64,000 nt of DNA, from contig NC_089851.1 of assembly GCF_036373705.1 (NCBI RefSeq), positions 56,376,997-56,440,996 of the forward strand. Direction: 5' to 3'. The position numbers and the translations under genes are program-made. Source of the stretch: Amia ocellicauda (Eukaryota > Chordata > Actinopteri > Amiiformes > Amiidae). Positions 44,001-54,911 of the stretch are shown one piece after another. The notes below the pieces were generated by a model, which did no database searches, was not told the DNA's origin, and saw only the letters and a list, made by a program, of their open reading frames with translations. The stretch's first letter is position 1, and each line of letters opens with the position of its first letter.

Positions 44001-46166
44001 CTATCTATCTATCTATCAATGACTCTCGATATCTAACTCTCTTGCTTGCTATCGCTCCCCCAATGGTCAGTAGCATTGTAGCATAACAGCAGATCACGGA
44101 CCACTGTCAATCAGATGCTGGCCTTGCCGTCCTTCCATCCATCTATCTATCTATCTATCTTTGACTCTTGATATCTAACTCTCTTGCTTGCTATCGCTCC
44201 CCCAATGGTCAGTAGCATTGTAGCATAACAGCAGATCACGGACCACTGTCAATCGGATGCTTGCCTTGCCGTCCATCCATCCATCTATCTATCTATCTAT
44301 CTAAGACTCTTGATATCTAACTCTCTTGCTTGCTATCGCTCCCCCAATGGTCAGTAGCATAGTATCATAACAGCAGATCACGGACCACTGTCAATCAGAT
44401 GCTTGCCTTGCCATCCATCCATCCATCTATCTATCTATCAATCTATGACTCTTGATATCTAACTCTCTTGCTTGCTATCGCTCCCCCAATGGTCAGTAGC
44501 ATTGTAGCATAACAGCAGATCACGGACCACTGTCAATCAGATGCTTGCCTTGCCATCCATCCATCCATCTATCTATCTATCTATCTATGACTCTCGATAT
44601 CTAACTCTCTTACTTGCTTTCGTTTACCCAATGGTCAGTAGCATAGTAGCATAACAGCAGATCACGGACCACTGTCAATCAGGTGCTTGCCTTGCCGTCC
44701 ATCCATCCATCCATCTATCTATCTATCTATCTATCAATGACTCTCGATATCTAACTCTCTTGCTTGCTATCGCTCCCCCAATGGTCAGTAGCATTGTAGC
44801 ATAACAGCAGATCACGGACCACTGTCAATCAGATGCTGGCCTTGCCGTCCTTCCATCCATCTATCTATCTATCTATCTTTGACTCTTGATATCTAACTCT
44901 CTTGCTTGCTATCGCTCCCCCAATGGTCAGTAGCATTGTAGCATAACAGCAGATCACGGACCACTGTCAATCGGATGCTTGCCTTGCCGTCCATCCATCC
45001 ATCTATCTATCTATCTATCTAAGACTCTTGATATCTAACTCTCTTGCTTGCTATCGCTCCCCCAATGGTCAGTAGCATAGTATCATAACAGCAGATCACG
45101 GACCACTGTCAATCAGATGCTTGCCTTGCCGTCCATCCATCCATCTATCTATCTATCTATCTATCTATGACTCTTGATATCTAACTCTCTTACTTGCTTT
45201 CGCTCACCCAATGGTCAGTAGCATAGTAGCATAACAGCAGATCACGGACCACTGTCAATCAGATGCTTGCCTTGCCGTCCATCCATCCATCTATCTATCT
45301 ATCTATCTATGACTCTTGATATCTAACTCTCTTGCTTGCTATCGCTCCCCCATTGGTCAGTAGCATAGTAGCATAACAGCAGATCACGGACCACTGTCAA
45401 TCAGATGCTTGCCTTGCCGTCCATCCATCCATCTATCTATCTATCTATCTATGACTCTTGATATCTAACTCTCTTGCTTGCTATCGCTCCCCCAATGGTC
45501 AGTAGCATTGTAGCATAACAGCAGATCACGGACCCACTGTCAATCAGATGCTTGCCTTGCCGTCCATCCATCCATCTATCTATCTATCTATCTAAGACTC
45601 TTGATATCTAACTCTCTTGCTTGCTATCGCTCCCCCAATGGTCAGTAGCATAGTATCATAACAGCAGATCACGGACCACTGTCAATCAGATGCTTGCCTT
45701 GCCGTCCATCCATCCATCTATCTATCTATCTATCTATCTATGACTCTTGATATCTAACTCTCTTGCTTGCTATCGCTCCCCCAATGGTCAGTAGCATTGT
45801 AGCATAACAGCAGATCATGGACCACTGTCAATCAGATGCTTGCCTTGCCGTCCATCCATCCATCTATCTATCTATCTATCTATGACTCTTGATATCTAAC
45901 TCTCTTACTTGCTTTCAGTCACCCAATGGTCAGTAGCATAGTAGCATAACAGCAGATCACGGACCACTGTCAATCAGATGCTTGCCTTGCCGTCCATCCA
46001 TCCATCTATCTATCTATCTATCTATGACTCTTGATATCTAACTCTCTTGCTTGCTATCGCTCCCCCAATGGTCACGTATGTTGCATTCAATGACAAAGAA
46101 AATCATGTGCTGGAAATGATTTTTGGCAACTGTGAAGGAACTGCACGAGTGCAGTGACCACAACAC

Positions 46167-46240
46167 TTCTCTGTGGTGCAATCAGTCAGTGCGTTTGGCT
46201 GTTAAGTGAAAGGATGTTGGTTCGAATCCACCAAGGGACG
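46167..46240 (+). tRNA. tRNA-Asn(GTT)-like gene, probably degenerate, copy 1
   Basis: A 74-nt tRNA-shaped sequence. It has A-box-like TGGTGCAATCAGTCAGTG, a seven-base anticodon loop CTGTTAA with anticodon GTT at 46201-46203, a canonical B box GGTTCGAATCC, and a 3' acceptor half AAGGGAC. The overall sequence resembles vertebrate nuclear tRNA-Asn. The fold is damaged. Acceptor pairs 1-72 (T/C) and 7-66 (G/A) are broken, the anticodon stem TTTGG/GTGAA has one G/G mismatch and two wobble pairs, and the T stem has one mismatch. A TTTT Pol III stop follows 7 nt downstream. The promoter boxes look usable, but the product would probably fold poorly, so pseudogene is the safer reading. Confidence 0.72.
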
Positions 46241-46246
46241 GCCCAC

Positions 46247-46250
46247 TTTT
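46247..46250 (+). terminator. Pol III terminator after tRNA-Asn-like copy 1
   Basis: TTTT seven bases after the tRNA body, followed by a C-rich run. This is the usual RNA polymerase III stop signal at the usual distance. Confidence 0.55.
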
Positions 46251-46404
46251 CCCCCCGCCCCTTGTTATTGTTTCTACTTCTGGCGGTCAGCTTGCCAGAC
46301 TGCGGCTACAGTAACCTTAAGCTGCTTGCTGCGGACGGCCATCTTGCAAAAATGTATTGAGCGTTTAGAAACTTCCTTTCCATTGCCTAGGCCAACATAA
46401 ACCA

Positions 46405-46478
46405 AGGCACTGCTGGGAGTCGAACCCAGGGTTTCCTGTTTACAAGACAGGCGCTTTGACCAACTAAGCCACGGTGCC
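46405..46478 (-). tRNA. tRNA-Thr(TGT), copy 1
   Basis: Reads on the minus strand as a 74-nt cloverleaf. The acceptor stem is GGCACCG/CAGTGCC with one C/A mismatch. D stem GCTT/AAGC, anticodon stem CCTGT/ACAGG with loop CTTGTAA, and T stem CTGGG/CCCAG are all complete. The A box is TGGCTTAGTTGG and the B box is GGTTCGACTCC. The anticodon TGT (plus-strand ACA at 46442-46444) decodes ACA threonine codons. It differs from the neighbouring tRNA-Thr(AGT) at nine positions by my alignment. No CCA is encoded and there is no intron, as expected for a eukaryotic tRNA-Thr. The nearest T run downstream is TTTTT (plus-strand A's at 46348-46352), about 53 nt away, so a 3' trailer would be long. Confidence 0.85.
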
Positions 46479-46522
46479 AGGACTCTCCCATTCCCCAGTG
46501 CCTACACTCAGGCGTAAGGCAC

Positions 46523-46631
46523 AAAACAAAACAAAACAAAACAAAACAAAACAAAACAAAACAAAACAAAACAAAACAAAACAAAACAAAACAAAACAAA
46601 ACAAAACAAAACAAAACAAAACAAAACAAAA
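46523..46631 (+). repeat. (AAAAC)21 pentanucleotide microsatellite, copy 1
   Basis: Twenty-one perfect AAAAC units plus a partial unit. It creates the lysine/glutamine/asparagine-rich and Phe/Cys/Leu/Val-rich open frames in this region, which are not genes. Confidence 0.97.
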
Positions 46632-46917
46632 TCTGGATGCAGGCTGCAACAAAGGAAGCACACAGAGGTGAAAACGTAAGGTTGACGGGAGCAACAAGCT
46701 CCCTGTTGCGACTGTCCAGGGGCGGCAATGGGAATTGGACGTTGGCCGTAGCGCGTGTCCTTTGGGTTCTGGATCTTCTTTACAAACCGGCGTCTGTCCA
46801 GTTGGCTTTCCGGTTCATTACGTCCTCTGATGGCTTTACGATAAGCCTATCTTGCTAAAACTGATGGTCGACAAAGCGGAAGCACAAGCTTCGCAAGGAG
46901 CACAGAAAGCCGGCCTA

Positions 46918-46991
46918 AGGCACCGCTGGGATTTGAACCCAGGACCTCCTGTTTACTAGACAGGCGCTTTAACCAACTAAGCCACGGCGCC
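46918..46991 (-). tRNA. tRNA-Thr(AGT), copy 1, fully paired
   Basis: Reads on the minus strand as a 74-nt tRNA with every stem intact. Acceptor GGCGCCG/CGGTGCC has one G-T wobble. D stem GCTT/AAGC, anticodon stem CCTGT/ACAGG with loop CTAGTAA (anticodon AGT), and T stem CTGGG/CCCAG are complete. The A box is TGGCTTAGTTGG, the B box is GGTTCAAATCC, and the discriminator base is T. It closely matches the usual vertebrate tRNA-Thr(AGT), whose A34 is normally edited to inosine. The first T4 downstream is about 57 nt away (plus-strand A's at 46857-46860). This is the best candidate for a working RNA gene in the block. Confidence 0.92.
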
Positions 46992-47013
46992 AAATCTGCC
47001 TGTGCTGCTGCTG

Positions 47014-47087
47014 ATAGTAGAATAACAGCAGATCACGGACCACTGTCAATCAGATGCTTGCCTTGCCGTCCATCCATCCATCCATCC

Positions 47088-47169
<82 letters not shown>

Positions 47170-50100
47170 GACTCTTGATATCTAACTCTCTTGCTTGCTA
47201 TCGCTCCCCCAATGGTCAGTAGCATTGTAGCATAACAGCAGATCACGGACCAATGTCAATCAGATGCTTGCCTTGCCGTCCATCCATCCATCTATCTATC
47301 TATCTATCCATGACTCTCGATATCTAACTCTCTTGCTTGCTATCGCCCCCCCAATGGTCAGTAGCATAGTAGCATAACAGCAGATCACGGACCACTGTCA
47401 ATCAGATGCTTGCCTTGCCGTCCATCCATCCACCCATCCATCTACCTATCTATGACTCTTGATATCTAACTCTCTTGCTTGCTATCGCTCCCCCAATGGT
47501 CAGTAGCATAGTAGCATAACAGCAGATCACGGACCACTGTCAATCAGATGCTTGCCTTGCCGTCCATCCATCCATCCATCTATCTATCTATCTATCTATG
47601 ACTCTTGATATCTAACTCTCTTGCTTACAATCGCTCCCCCAATGGTCAGTAGCATAGTAGCATAACAGCAGATCACGGACCACTGTCAATCAGATGCTTG
47701 CCTTGCCGTCCATCCATCTATCTATCTATCTATCTATGACTCTTGATATCTAACTCTCTTGCTTGCTATCGCTCCCCCAATGGTCAGTAGCATAGTAGCA
47801 TAACAGCAGATCACGGACCACTGTCAATCAGATGCTTGCCTTGCCGTCCATCCATCCATCTATCTATCTATCTATCTATGACTCTTGATATCTAACTCTC
47901 TTGCTTGCTATCGCTCCCCCAATGGTCAGTAGCATAGTAGCATAACAGCAGATCACGGACCACTGTCAATCAGATGCTTGCCTTGCCGTCCATCCATCCA
48001 TCTCTCTATTTCTCTATCTATCTATGACTCTTGATATCTAACTCTCTTGCTTGCTATCGCTCCCCCAATGGTCAGTAGCATAGTAGCATAACAGCAGATC
48101 ACGGACCACTGTCAATCAGATGCTTGCCTTGCCGTCCATCCATCCATCCATCTATCTATCTATCTATCTATGACTCTTGATATCTAACTCTCTTGCTTAC
48201 AATCGCTCCCCCAATGGTCAGTAGCATAGTAGCATAACAGCAGATCACGGACCACTGTCAATCAGATGCTTGCCTTGCCGTCCATCCATCTATCTATCTA
48301 TCTATCTATGACTCTTGATATCTAACTCTCTTGCTTGCTATCGCTTCCCCAATGACAGTAGCATAGTAGCATAACAGCAGATCACGGACCACTGTCAATC
48401 AGATGCTTGCCTTGCCGTCCATCCATCCATCTATCTATCTATCTATCTATCTATGACTCTTGATATCTAACTCTCTTGCTTGCTATCGCTCCCCCAATGG
48501 TCAGTAGCATAGTAGCATAACAGCAGATCACGGACCACTGTCAATCAGATGCTTGCCTTGCCGTCCATCCATCCATCTATCTATCTATCTATCTATGACT
48601 CTTGATATCTAACTCTCTTGCTTGCTATCGCTCCCCCAATGGTCAGTAGCATAGTAGCATAACAGCAGATCACGGACCACTGTCAATCAGATGCTTGCCT
48701 TGCCGTCCATCCATCCATCTCTCTATTTCTCTATCTATCTATGACTCTTGATATCTAACTCTCTTGCTTGCTATCGCTCCCCCAATGGTCAGTAGCATAG
48801 TAGCATAACAGCAGATCACGGACCACTGTCAATCAGATGCTTGCCTTGCCGTCCATCCATCCATCCATCTATCTATCTATCTATCTATGACTCTTGATAT
48901 CTAACTCTCTTGCTTACAATCGCTCCCCCAATGGTCAGTAGCATAGTAGCATAACAGCAGATCACGGACCACTGTCAATCAGATGCTTGCCTTGCCGTCC
49001 ATCCATCTATCTATCTATCTATCTATGACTCTTGATATCTAACTCTCTTGCTTGCTATCGCTTCCCCAATGACAGTAGCATAGTAGCATAACAGCAGATC
49101 ACGGACCACTGTGAATCAGATGCTTGCCTTGCCGTCCATCCATCCATCTATCTATCTATCTATCTATCTATGACTCTTGATATCTAACTCTCTTGCTTGC
49201 TATCGCTCCCCCAATGGTCAGTAGCATAGTAGCATAACAGCAGATCACGGACCACTGTCAATCAGATGCTTGCCTTGCCGTCCATCCATCCATCCATCTA
49301 TCTATCTATCTATCTATGACTCTTGATATCTAACTCTCTAGCTTGCTATCGCTCCCCCAATGGTCAGTAGCATAGTAGCATAACAGCAGATCACGGACCA
49401 CTGTCAATCAGATGCTTGCCTTGCCGTCCATCTATCCATCCATCTATCTATCTATGACTCTTGATATCTAACTCTCTTGCTTGTTATCGCTCCCCCGATG
49501 GTAAGTAGCATAGTAGCATAACAGCAGATCACGGACCACTGTCAATCAGATGCTTGCCTTGCCGTCCATCCATCCATCTATCTATCTATCTATCTATGAC
49601 TCTCGATATCCTCTCTTGCTTGCTATCGCTCCCCCAATGGTCAGTAGCATAGTAGCATAACAGCAGATCACGGACCACTGTCAATCAGATGCTTGCCTTG
49701 CCGTCCATCCATCCATCTATCTATCTATCTATCTATGACTCTTGATATCTAACTCTCTTGCTTGCTATCGCTCCCCCAATGGTCAGTAGCATTGTAGCAT
49801 AACAGCAGATCACGGACCACTGTCAATCAGATGCTTGCCTTGCCGTCCATCCATCCATCTATCTATCTATCTATCTATCTATGACTCTCGATATCTAACT
49901 CTCTTGCTTGCTATCGCTCCCCCAATGGTCAGTAGCATAGTAGCATAACAGCAGATCACGGACCACTGTCAATCAGATGCTTGCCTTGCCGTCCATCCAT
50001 CTATCTATCTATCTATCTATGACTCTTGATATCTAACTCTCTTGCTTGCTATCGCTTCCCCAATGACAGTAGCATAGTAGCATAACAGCAGATCACGGAC

Positions 50101-51132
50101 CACTGTCAATCAGATGCTTGCCTTGCCGTCCATCCATCCATCTCTCTATTTCTCTATCTATCTATGACTCTTGATATCTAACTCTCTTGCTTGCTATCGC
50201 TCCCCCAATGGTCAGTAGCATAGTAGCATAACAGCAGATCACGGACCACTGTCAATCAGATGCTTGCCTTGCCGTCCATCCATCCATCCATCTATCTATC
50301 TATCTATCTATGACTCTTGATATCTAACTCTCTTGCTTACAATCGCTCCCCCAATGGTCAGTAGCATAGTAGCATAACAGCAGATCACGGACCACTGTCA
50401 ATCAGATGCTTGCCTTGCCGTCCATCCATCTATCTATCTATCTATCTATGACTCTTGATATCTAACTCTCTTGCTTGCTATCGCTCCCCCAATGGTCAGT
50501 AGCATAGTAGCATAACAGCAGATCACGGACCACTGTCAATCAGATGCTTGCCTTGCCGTCCATCCATCCATCTATCTATCTATCTATCTATGACTCTTGA
50601 TATCTAACTCTCTTGCTTGCTATCGCTCCCCCAATGGTCAGTAGCATAGTAGCATAACAGCAGATCACGGACCACTGTCAATCAGATGCTTGCCTTGCCG
50701 TCCATCCATCCATCTATCTATCTATCTATCTATGACTCTTGATATCTAACTCTCTTGCTTGCTATCGCTCCCCCAATGGTCAGTAGCATTGTAGCATAAC
50801 AGCAGATCACGGACCACTGTCAATCAGATGCTTGCCTTGCCGTCCATCCATCCATCTATCTATCTATCTATCTATGACTCTCGATATCTAACTCTCTTGC
50901 TTGCTATCGCTCCCCCAATGGTCAGTAGCATAGTAGCATAACAGCAGATCACGGACCACTGTCAATCAGATGCTTGCCTTGCCGTCCATCCATCTATCTA
51001 TCTATCTATCTATGACTCTTGATATCTAACTCTCTTGCTTGCTATCGCTTCCCCAATGACAGTAGCATAGTAGCATAACAGCAGATCACGGACCACTGTC
51101 AATCAGATGCTTGCCTTGCCGTCCATCCATCC

Positions 51133-51170
<38 letters not shown>

Positions 51171-53792
51171 GACTCTTGATATCTAACTCTCTTGCTTGCT
51201 ATCGCTCCCCCAATGGTCAGTAGCATAGTAGCATAACAGCAGATCACGGACCACTGTCAATCAGATGCTTGCCTTGCCGTCCATCCATCCATCCATCTAT
51301 CTATCTATCTATCTATGACTCTTGATATCTAACTCTCTAGCTTGCTATCGCTCCCCCAATGGTCAGTAGCATAGTAGCATAACAGCAGATCACGGACCAC
51401 TGTCAATCAGATGCTTGCCTTGCCGTCCATCTATCCATCCATCTATCTATCTATGACTCTTGATATCTAACTCTCTTGCTTGTTATCGCTCCCCCGATGG
51501 TAAGTAGCATAGTAGCATAACAGCAGATCACGGACCACTGTCAATCAGATGCTTGCCTTGCCGTCCATCCATCCATCTATCTATCTATCTATCTATGACT
51601 CTTGATATCTAACTCTCTTGCTTGCTATCGCTCCCCCAATGGTCAGTAGCATTGTAGCATAACAGCAGATCACGGACCACTGTCAATCAGATGCTTGCCT
51701 TGCCGTCCATCCATCCATCTATCTATCTATCTATTTATGACTCTCGATATCTAACTCTCTTGCTTGCTATCGCTCCCCCAATGGTAGGTAGCATAGTAGC
51801 ATAACAGCAGATCACGGACCACTGTCAATCAGATGCTTGCCTTGCCGTCCATCCATCCATCCATCTATCTATCTATCTATCTATCAATGACTCTCGATAT
51901 CTAACTCTCTTGCTTGCTATCACTCCCCCAATGGTCAGTAGCATAGTAGCATAACAGCAGATCACGGACCACTGTCAATCAGATGCTTGCCTTGCCGTCC
52001 ATCCATCTATCTATCTATCTATCTATGACTCTTGATATCTAACTCTCTTGCTTGCTATCGCTCCCCCAATGGTCAGTAGCATAGTAGCATAACAGCAGAT
52101 CACGGACCACTGTCAATCAGATGCTTGCCTTGCCGTCCATCCATCCATCTATCTATCTATCTATCTATGACTCTTGATATCTAACTCTCTTGCTTGCTAT
52201 CGCTCCCCCAATGGTCAGTAGCATTGTAGCATAACAGCAGATCACGGACCACTGTCAATCGGATGCTTGCCTTGCCGTCCATCCATCCATCTATCTATCT
52301 ATCTATCTAAGACTCTTGATATCTAACTCTCTTGCTTGCTATCGCTCCCCCAATGGTCAGTAGCATAGTATCATAACAGCAGATCACGGACCACTGTCAA
52401 TCAGATGCTTGCCTTGCCATCCATCCATCCATCTATCTATCTATCAATCTATGACTCTTGATATCTAACTCTCTTGCTTGCTATCGCTCCCCCAATGGTC
52501 AGTAGCATTGTAGCATAACAGCAGATCACGGACCACTGTCAATCAGATGCTTGCCTTGCCATCCATCCATCCATCTATCTATCTATCTATCTATGACTCT
52601 CGATATCTAACTCTCTTACTTGCTTTCGTTTACCCAATGGTCAGTAGCATAGTAGCATAACAGCAGATCACGGACCACTGTCAATCAGGTGCTTGCCTTG
52701 CCGTCCATCCATCCATCCATCTATCTATCTATCTATCTATCAATGACTCTCGATATCTAACTCTCTTGCTTGCTATCGCTCCCCCAATGGTCAGTAGCAT
52801 TGTAGCATAACAGCAGATCACGGACCACTGTCAATCAGATGCTGGCCTTGCCGTCCTTCCATCCATCTATCTATCTATCTATCTTTGACTCTTGATATCT
52901 AACTCTCTTGCTTGCTATCGCTCCCCCAATGGTCAGTAGCATTGTAGCATAACAGCAGATCACGGACCACTGTCAATCGGATGCTTGCCTTGCCGTCCAT
53001 CCATCCATCTATCTATCTATCTATCTAAGACTCTTGATATCTAACTCTCTTGCTTGCTATCGCTCCCCCAATGGTCAGTAGCATAGTATCATAACAGCAG
53101 ATCACGGACCACTGTCAATCAGATGCTTGCCTTGCCATCCATCCATCCATCTATCTATCTATCAATCTATGACTCTTGATATCTAACTCTCTTGCTTGCT
53201 ATCGCTCCCCCAATGGTCAGTAGCATTGTAGCATAACAGCAGATCACGGACCCACTGTCAATCAGATGCTTGCCTTGCCGTCCATCCATCCATCTATCTA
53301 TCTATCTATCTAAGACTCTTGATATCTAACTCTCTTGCTTGCTATCGCTCCCCCAATGGTCAGTAGCATAGTATCATAACAGCAGATCACGGACCACTGT
53401 CAATCAGATGCTTGCCTTGCCGTCCATCCATCCATCTATCTATCTATCTATCTATCTATGACTCTTGATATCTAACTCTCTTGCTTGCTATCGCTCCCCC
53501 AATGGTCAGTAGCATTGTAGCATAACAGCAGATCATGGACCACTGTCAATCAGATGCTTGCCTTGCCGTCCATCCATCCATCTATCTATCTATCTATCTA
53601 TGACTCTTGATATCTAACTCTCTTACTTGCTTTCAGTCACCCAATGGTCAGTAGCATAGTAGCATAACAGCAGATCACGGACCACTGTCAATCAGATGCT
53701 TGCCTTGCCGTCCATCCATCCATCTATCTATCTATCTATCTATGACTCTTGATATCTAACTCTCTTGCTTGCTATCGCTCCCCCAATGGTCA
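47014..53792 (+). repeat. Satellite array between tRNA blocks 1 and 2
   Basis: About 47 monomers of the same satellite in the same orientation as the left array. The first monomer resumes mid-unit at ATAGTAGAATAACAGC, then a 20-unit CTAT run. The variant order from about 47.57 kb repeats that from about 39.56 kb, including the GCTTACAATCGC, CTCTAGCTTGC, CCCGATGGTAAG and TGCTGGCCTTGCC monomers. It ends at the same core position (GGTCA) where the second tRNA block begins. Confidence 0.95.
47090..47169 (+). repeat. Expanded (CTAT)20 beside tRNA block 1
   Basis: Twenty CTAT units preceded by five CCAT units, in the first monomer to the right of the tRNA block. Confidence 0.95.
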
Positions 53793-53884
53793 CGTATGTT
53801 GCATTCAATGACAAAGAAAATCATGTGCTGGAAATGATTTTTGGCAACTGTGAAGGAACTGCACGAGTGCAGTGACCACAACAC

Positions 53885-53958
53885 CTCTCTGTGGTGCAAT
53901 CAGTCAGTGCGTTTGGCTGTTAAGTGAAAGGATGTTGGTTCGAATCCACCAAGGGACG
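53885..53958 (+). tRNA. tRNA-Asn(GTT)-like gene, probably degenerate, copy 2
   Basis: Identical to copy 1 except that the first base is C instead of T; neither restores the 1-72 pair with C. Anticodon GTT is at 53919-53921 and the B box GGTTCGAATCC is intact. The anticodon stem is weakened by one G/G mismatch and two wobble pairs, and there are mismatches in the acceptor and T stems. A Pol III TTTT follows at 53965-53968. Probably a pseudogene. Confidence 0.72.
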
Positions 53959-53964
53959 GCCCAC

Positions 53965-53968
53965 TTTT
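53965..53968 (+). terminator. Pol III terminator after tRNA-Asn-like copy 2
   Basis: TTTT seven bases beyond the tRNA body, as in copy 1. Confidence 0.55.
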
Positions 53969-54122
53969 CCCCCCGCCCCTTGTTATTGTTTCTACTTCTG
54001 GCGGTCAGCTTGCCAGACTGCGGCTACAGTAACCTTAAGCTGCTTGCTGCGGACGGCCATCTTGCAAAAATGTATTGAGCGTTTAGAAACTTCCTTTCCA
54101 TTGCCTAGGCCAACATAAACCA

Positions 54123-54196
54123 AGGCACTGCTGGGAGTCGAACCCAGGGTTTCCTGTTTACAAGACAGGCGCTTTGACCAACTAAGCCACGGTGCC
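54123..54196 (-). tRNA. tRNA-Thr(TGT), copy 2
   Basis: Identical to the 46405 copy. It is a 74-nt minus-strand cloverleaf with anticodon TGT (plus-strand ACA at 54160-54162), full D, anticodon and T stems, one C/A mismatch in the acceptor stem, and B box GGTTCGACTCC. The nearest downstream T run is TTTTT (plus-strand A's at 54066-54070). Confidence 0.85.
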
Positions 54197-54240
54197 AGGA
54201 CTCTCCCATTCCCCAGTGCCTACACTCAGGCGTAAGGCAC

Positions 54241-54369
54241 AAAACAAAACAAAACAAAACAAAACAAAACAAAACAAAACAAAACAAAACAAAACAAAAC
54301 AAAACAAAACAAAACAAAACAAAACAAAACAAAACAAAACAAAACAAAACAAAACAAAACAAAACAAAA
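54241..54369 (+). repeat. (AAAAC)25 pentanucleotide microsatellite, copy 2
   Basis: Twenty-five AAAAC units plus a partial unit, against twenty-one in copy 1. This accounts for the whole 20-bp length difference between the two blocks. Confidence 0.97.
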
Positions 54370-54655
54370 TCTGGATGCAGGCTGCAACAAAGGAAGCACA
54401 CAGAGGTGAAAACGTAAGGTTGACGGGAGCAACAAGCTCCCTGTTGCGACTGTCCAGGGGCGGCAATGGGAATTGGACGTTGGCCGTAGCGCGTGTCCTT
54501 TGGGTTCTGGATCTTCTTTACAAACCGGCGTCTGTCCAGTTGGCTTTCCGGTTCATTACGTCCTCTGATGGCTTTACGATAAGCCTATCTTGCTAAAACT
54601 GATGGTCGACAAAGCGGAAGCACAAGCTTCGCAAGGAGCACAGAAAGCCGGCCTA

Positions 54656-54729
54656 AGGCACCGCTGGGATTTGAACCCAGGACCTCCTGTTTACTAGACA
54701 GGCGCTTTAACCAACTAAGCCACGGCGCC
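54656..54729 (-). tRNA. tRNA-Thr(AGT), copy 2, fully paired
   Basis: Identical to the 46918 copy. It is a 74-nt minus-strand tRNA with all four stems paired, loop CTAGTAA giving anticodon AGT, and B box GGTTCAAATCC. Having two identical, structurally intact copies about 7.7 kb apart fits either a functional repeated gene or a very recent duplication. Confidence 0.92.
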
Positions 54730-54751
54730 AAATCTGCCTGTGCTGCTGCTG

Positions 54752-54817
54752 ATAGTAGAATAACAGCAGATCACGGACCACTGTCAATCAGATGCTTGCC
54801 TTGCCGTCCATCCATCC

Positions 54818-54911
<94 letters not shown>

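Larger units (their letters stand above)
29435..46074 (+). repeat. Satellite array, domain 2
   Basis: Same monomer and orientation as domain 1, but a different variant population. The ATCAATG and CACTCAG classes become rare. New classes appear: a 4-bp loss giving GATATCCTCTCTT, CGCTTCCCCAATGACAG, TCTCTATTTCTCTATC, TTTCGCTCACCC, GCTTACAATCGC, CTCTAGCTTGC and CCCGATGGTAAG. The transition lies at about 29430-29660 and is marked by an extra CCAT unit and a 20-unit CTAT run. A segment of at least 1.5 kb is present three times, with ATCACCGACC at 29733, 32481 and 38114 and CGCTTCCCC at 30961, 33709 and 39342. Both markers give offsets of 2748 and 5633 bp. Confidence 0.93.
46075..47013. other. tRNA-bearing block, copy 1 (non-satellite insert)
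   Basis: A 939-bp stretch interrupts a satellite monomer. The satellite stops after CCCCCAATGGTCA at 46074 and resumes with ATAGTAG at 47014, so only about five bases of the monomer are replaced. In order it contains a leader of about 90 bp, a tRNA-Asn-like gene (+), a roughly 160-bp spacer, tRNA-Thr(TGT) (-), an (AAAAC)n tract, about 285 bp of unassigned sequence with short hairpins (one at 46687-46703, GGGAGC/GCTCCC), and tRNA-Thr(AGT) (-). I find no terminal inverted repeats and no target duplication. The open frames across it are chance readings through tRNA and AAAAC sequence. Confidence 0.9.
53793..54751. other. tRNA-bearing block, copy 2
   Basis: A 959-bp copy of the block at 46075, with the same left (GGTCA/CGTATG) and right (GAT/AGTAG) junctions and the same three tRNA sequences. 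By eye the only differences are one T-to-C change at the first base of the tRNA-Asn-like gene and four extra AAAAC units. This is a recent duplication together with its satellite surroundings. Confidence 0.9.

Noticed and set aside
46154-46858. Open frames rich in Lys/Gln/Asn or Phe/Cys/Leu/Val on both strands, with counterparts at 53872-54596
   Set aside because: They are frames through the AAAAC tract and tRNA genes; both strands are open because of the repeat.
46167-46991. The tRNA sequences as heads of tRNA-derived SINEs
   Set aside because: Each is a full 74-nt tRNA with no SINE body or A-rich/simple tail directly after it, and three lie in one block on both strands. A tRNA gene cluster fits better, though SINE ancestry is not fully excluded.
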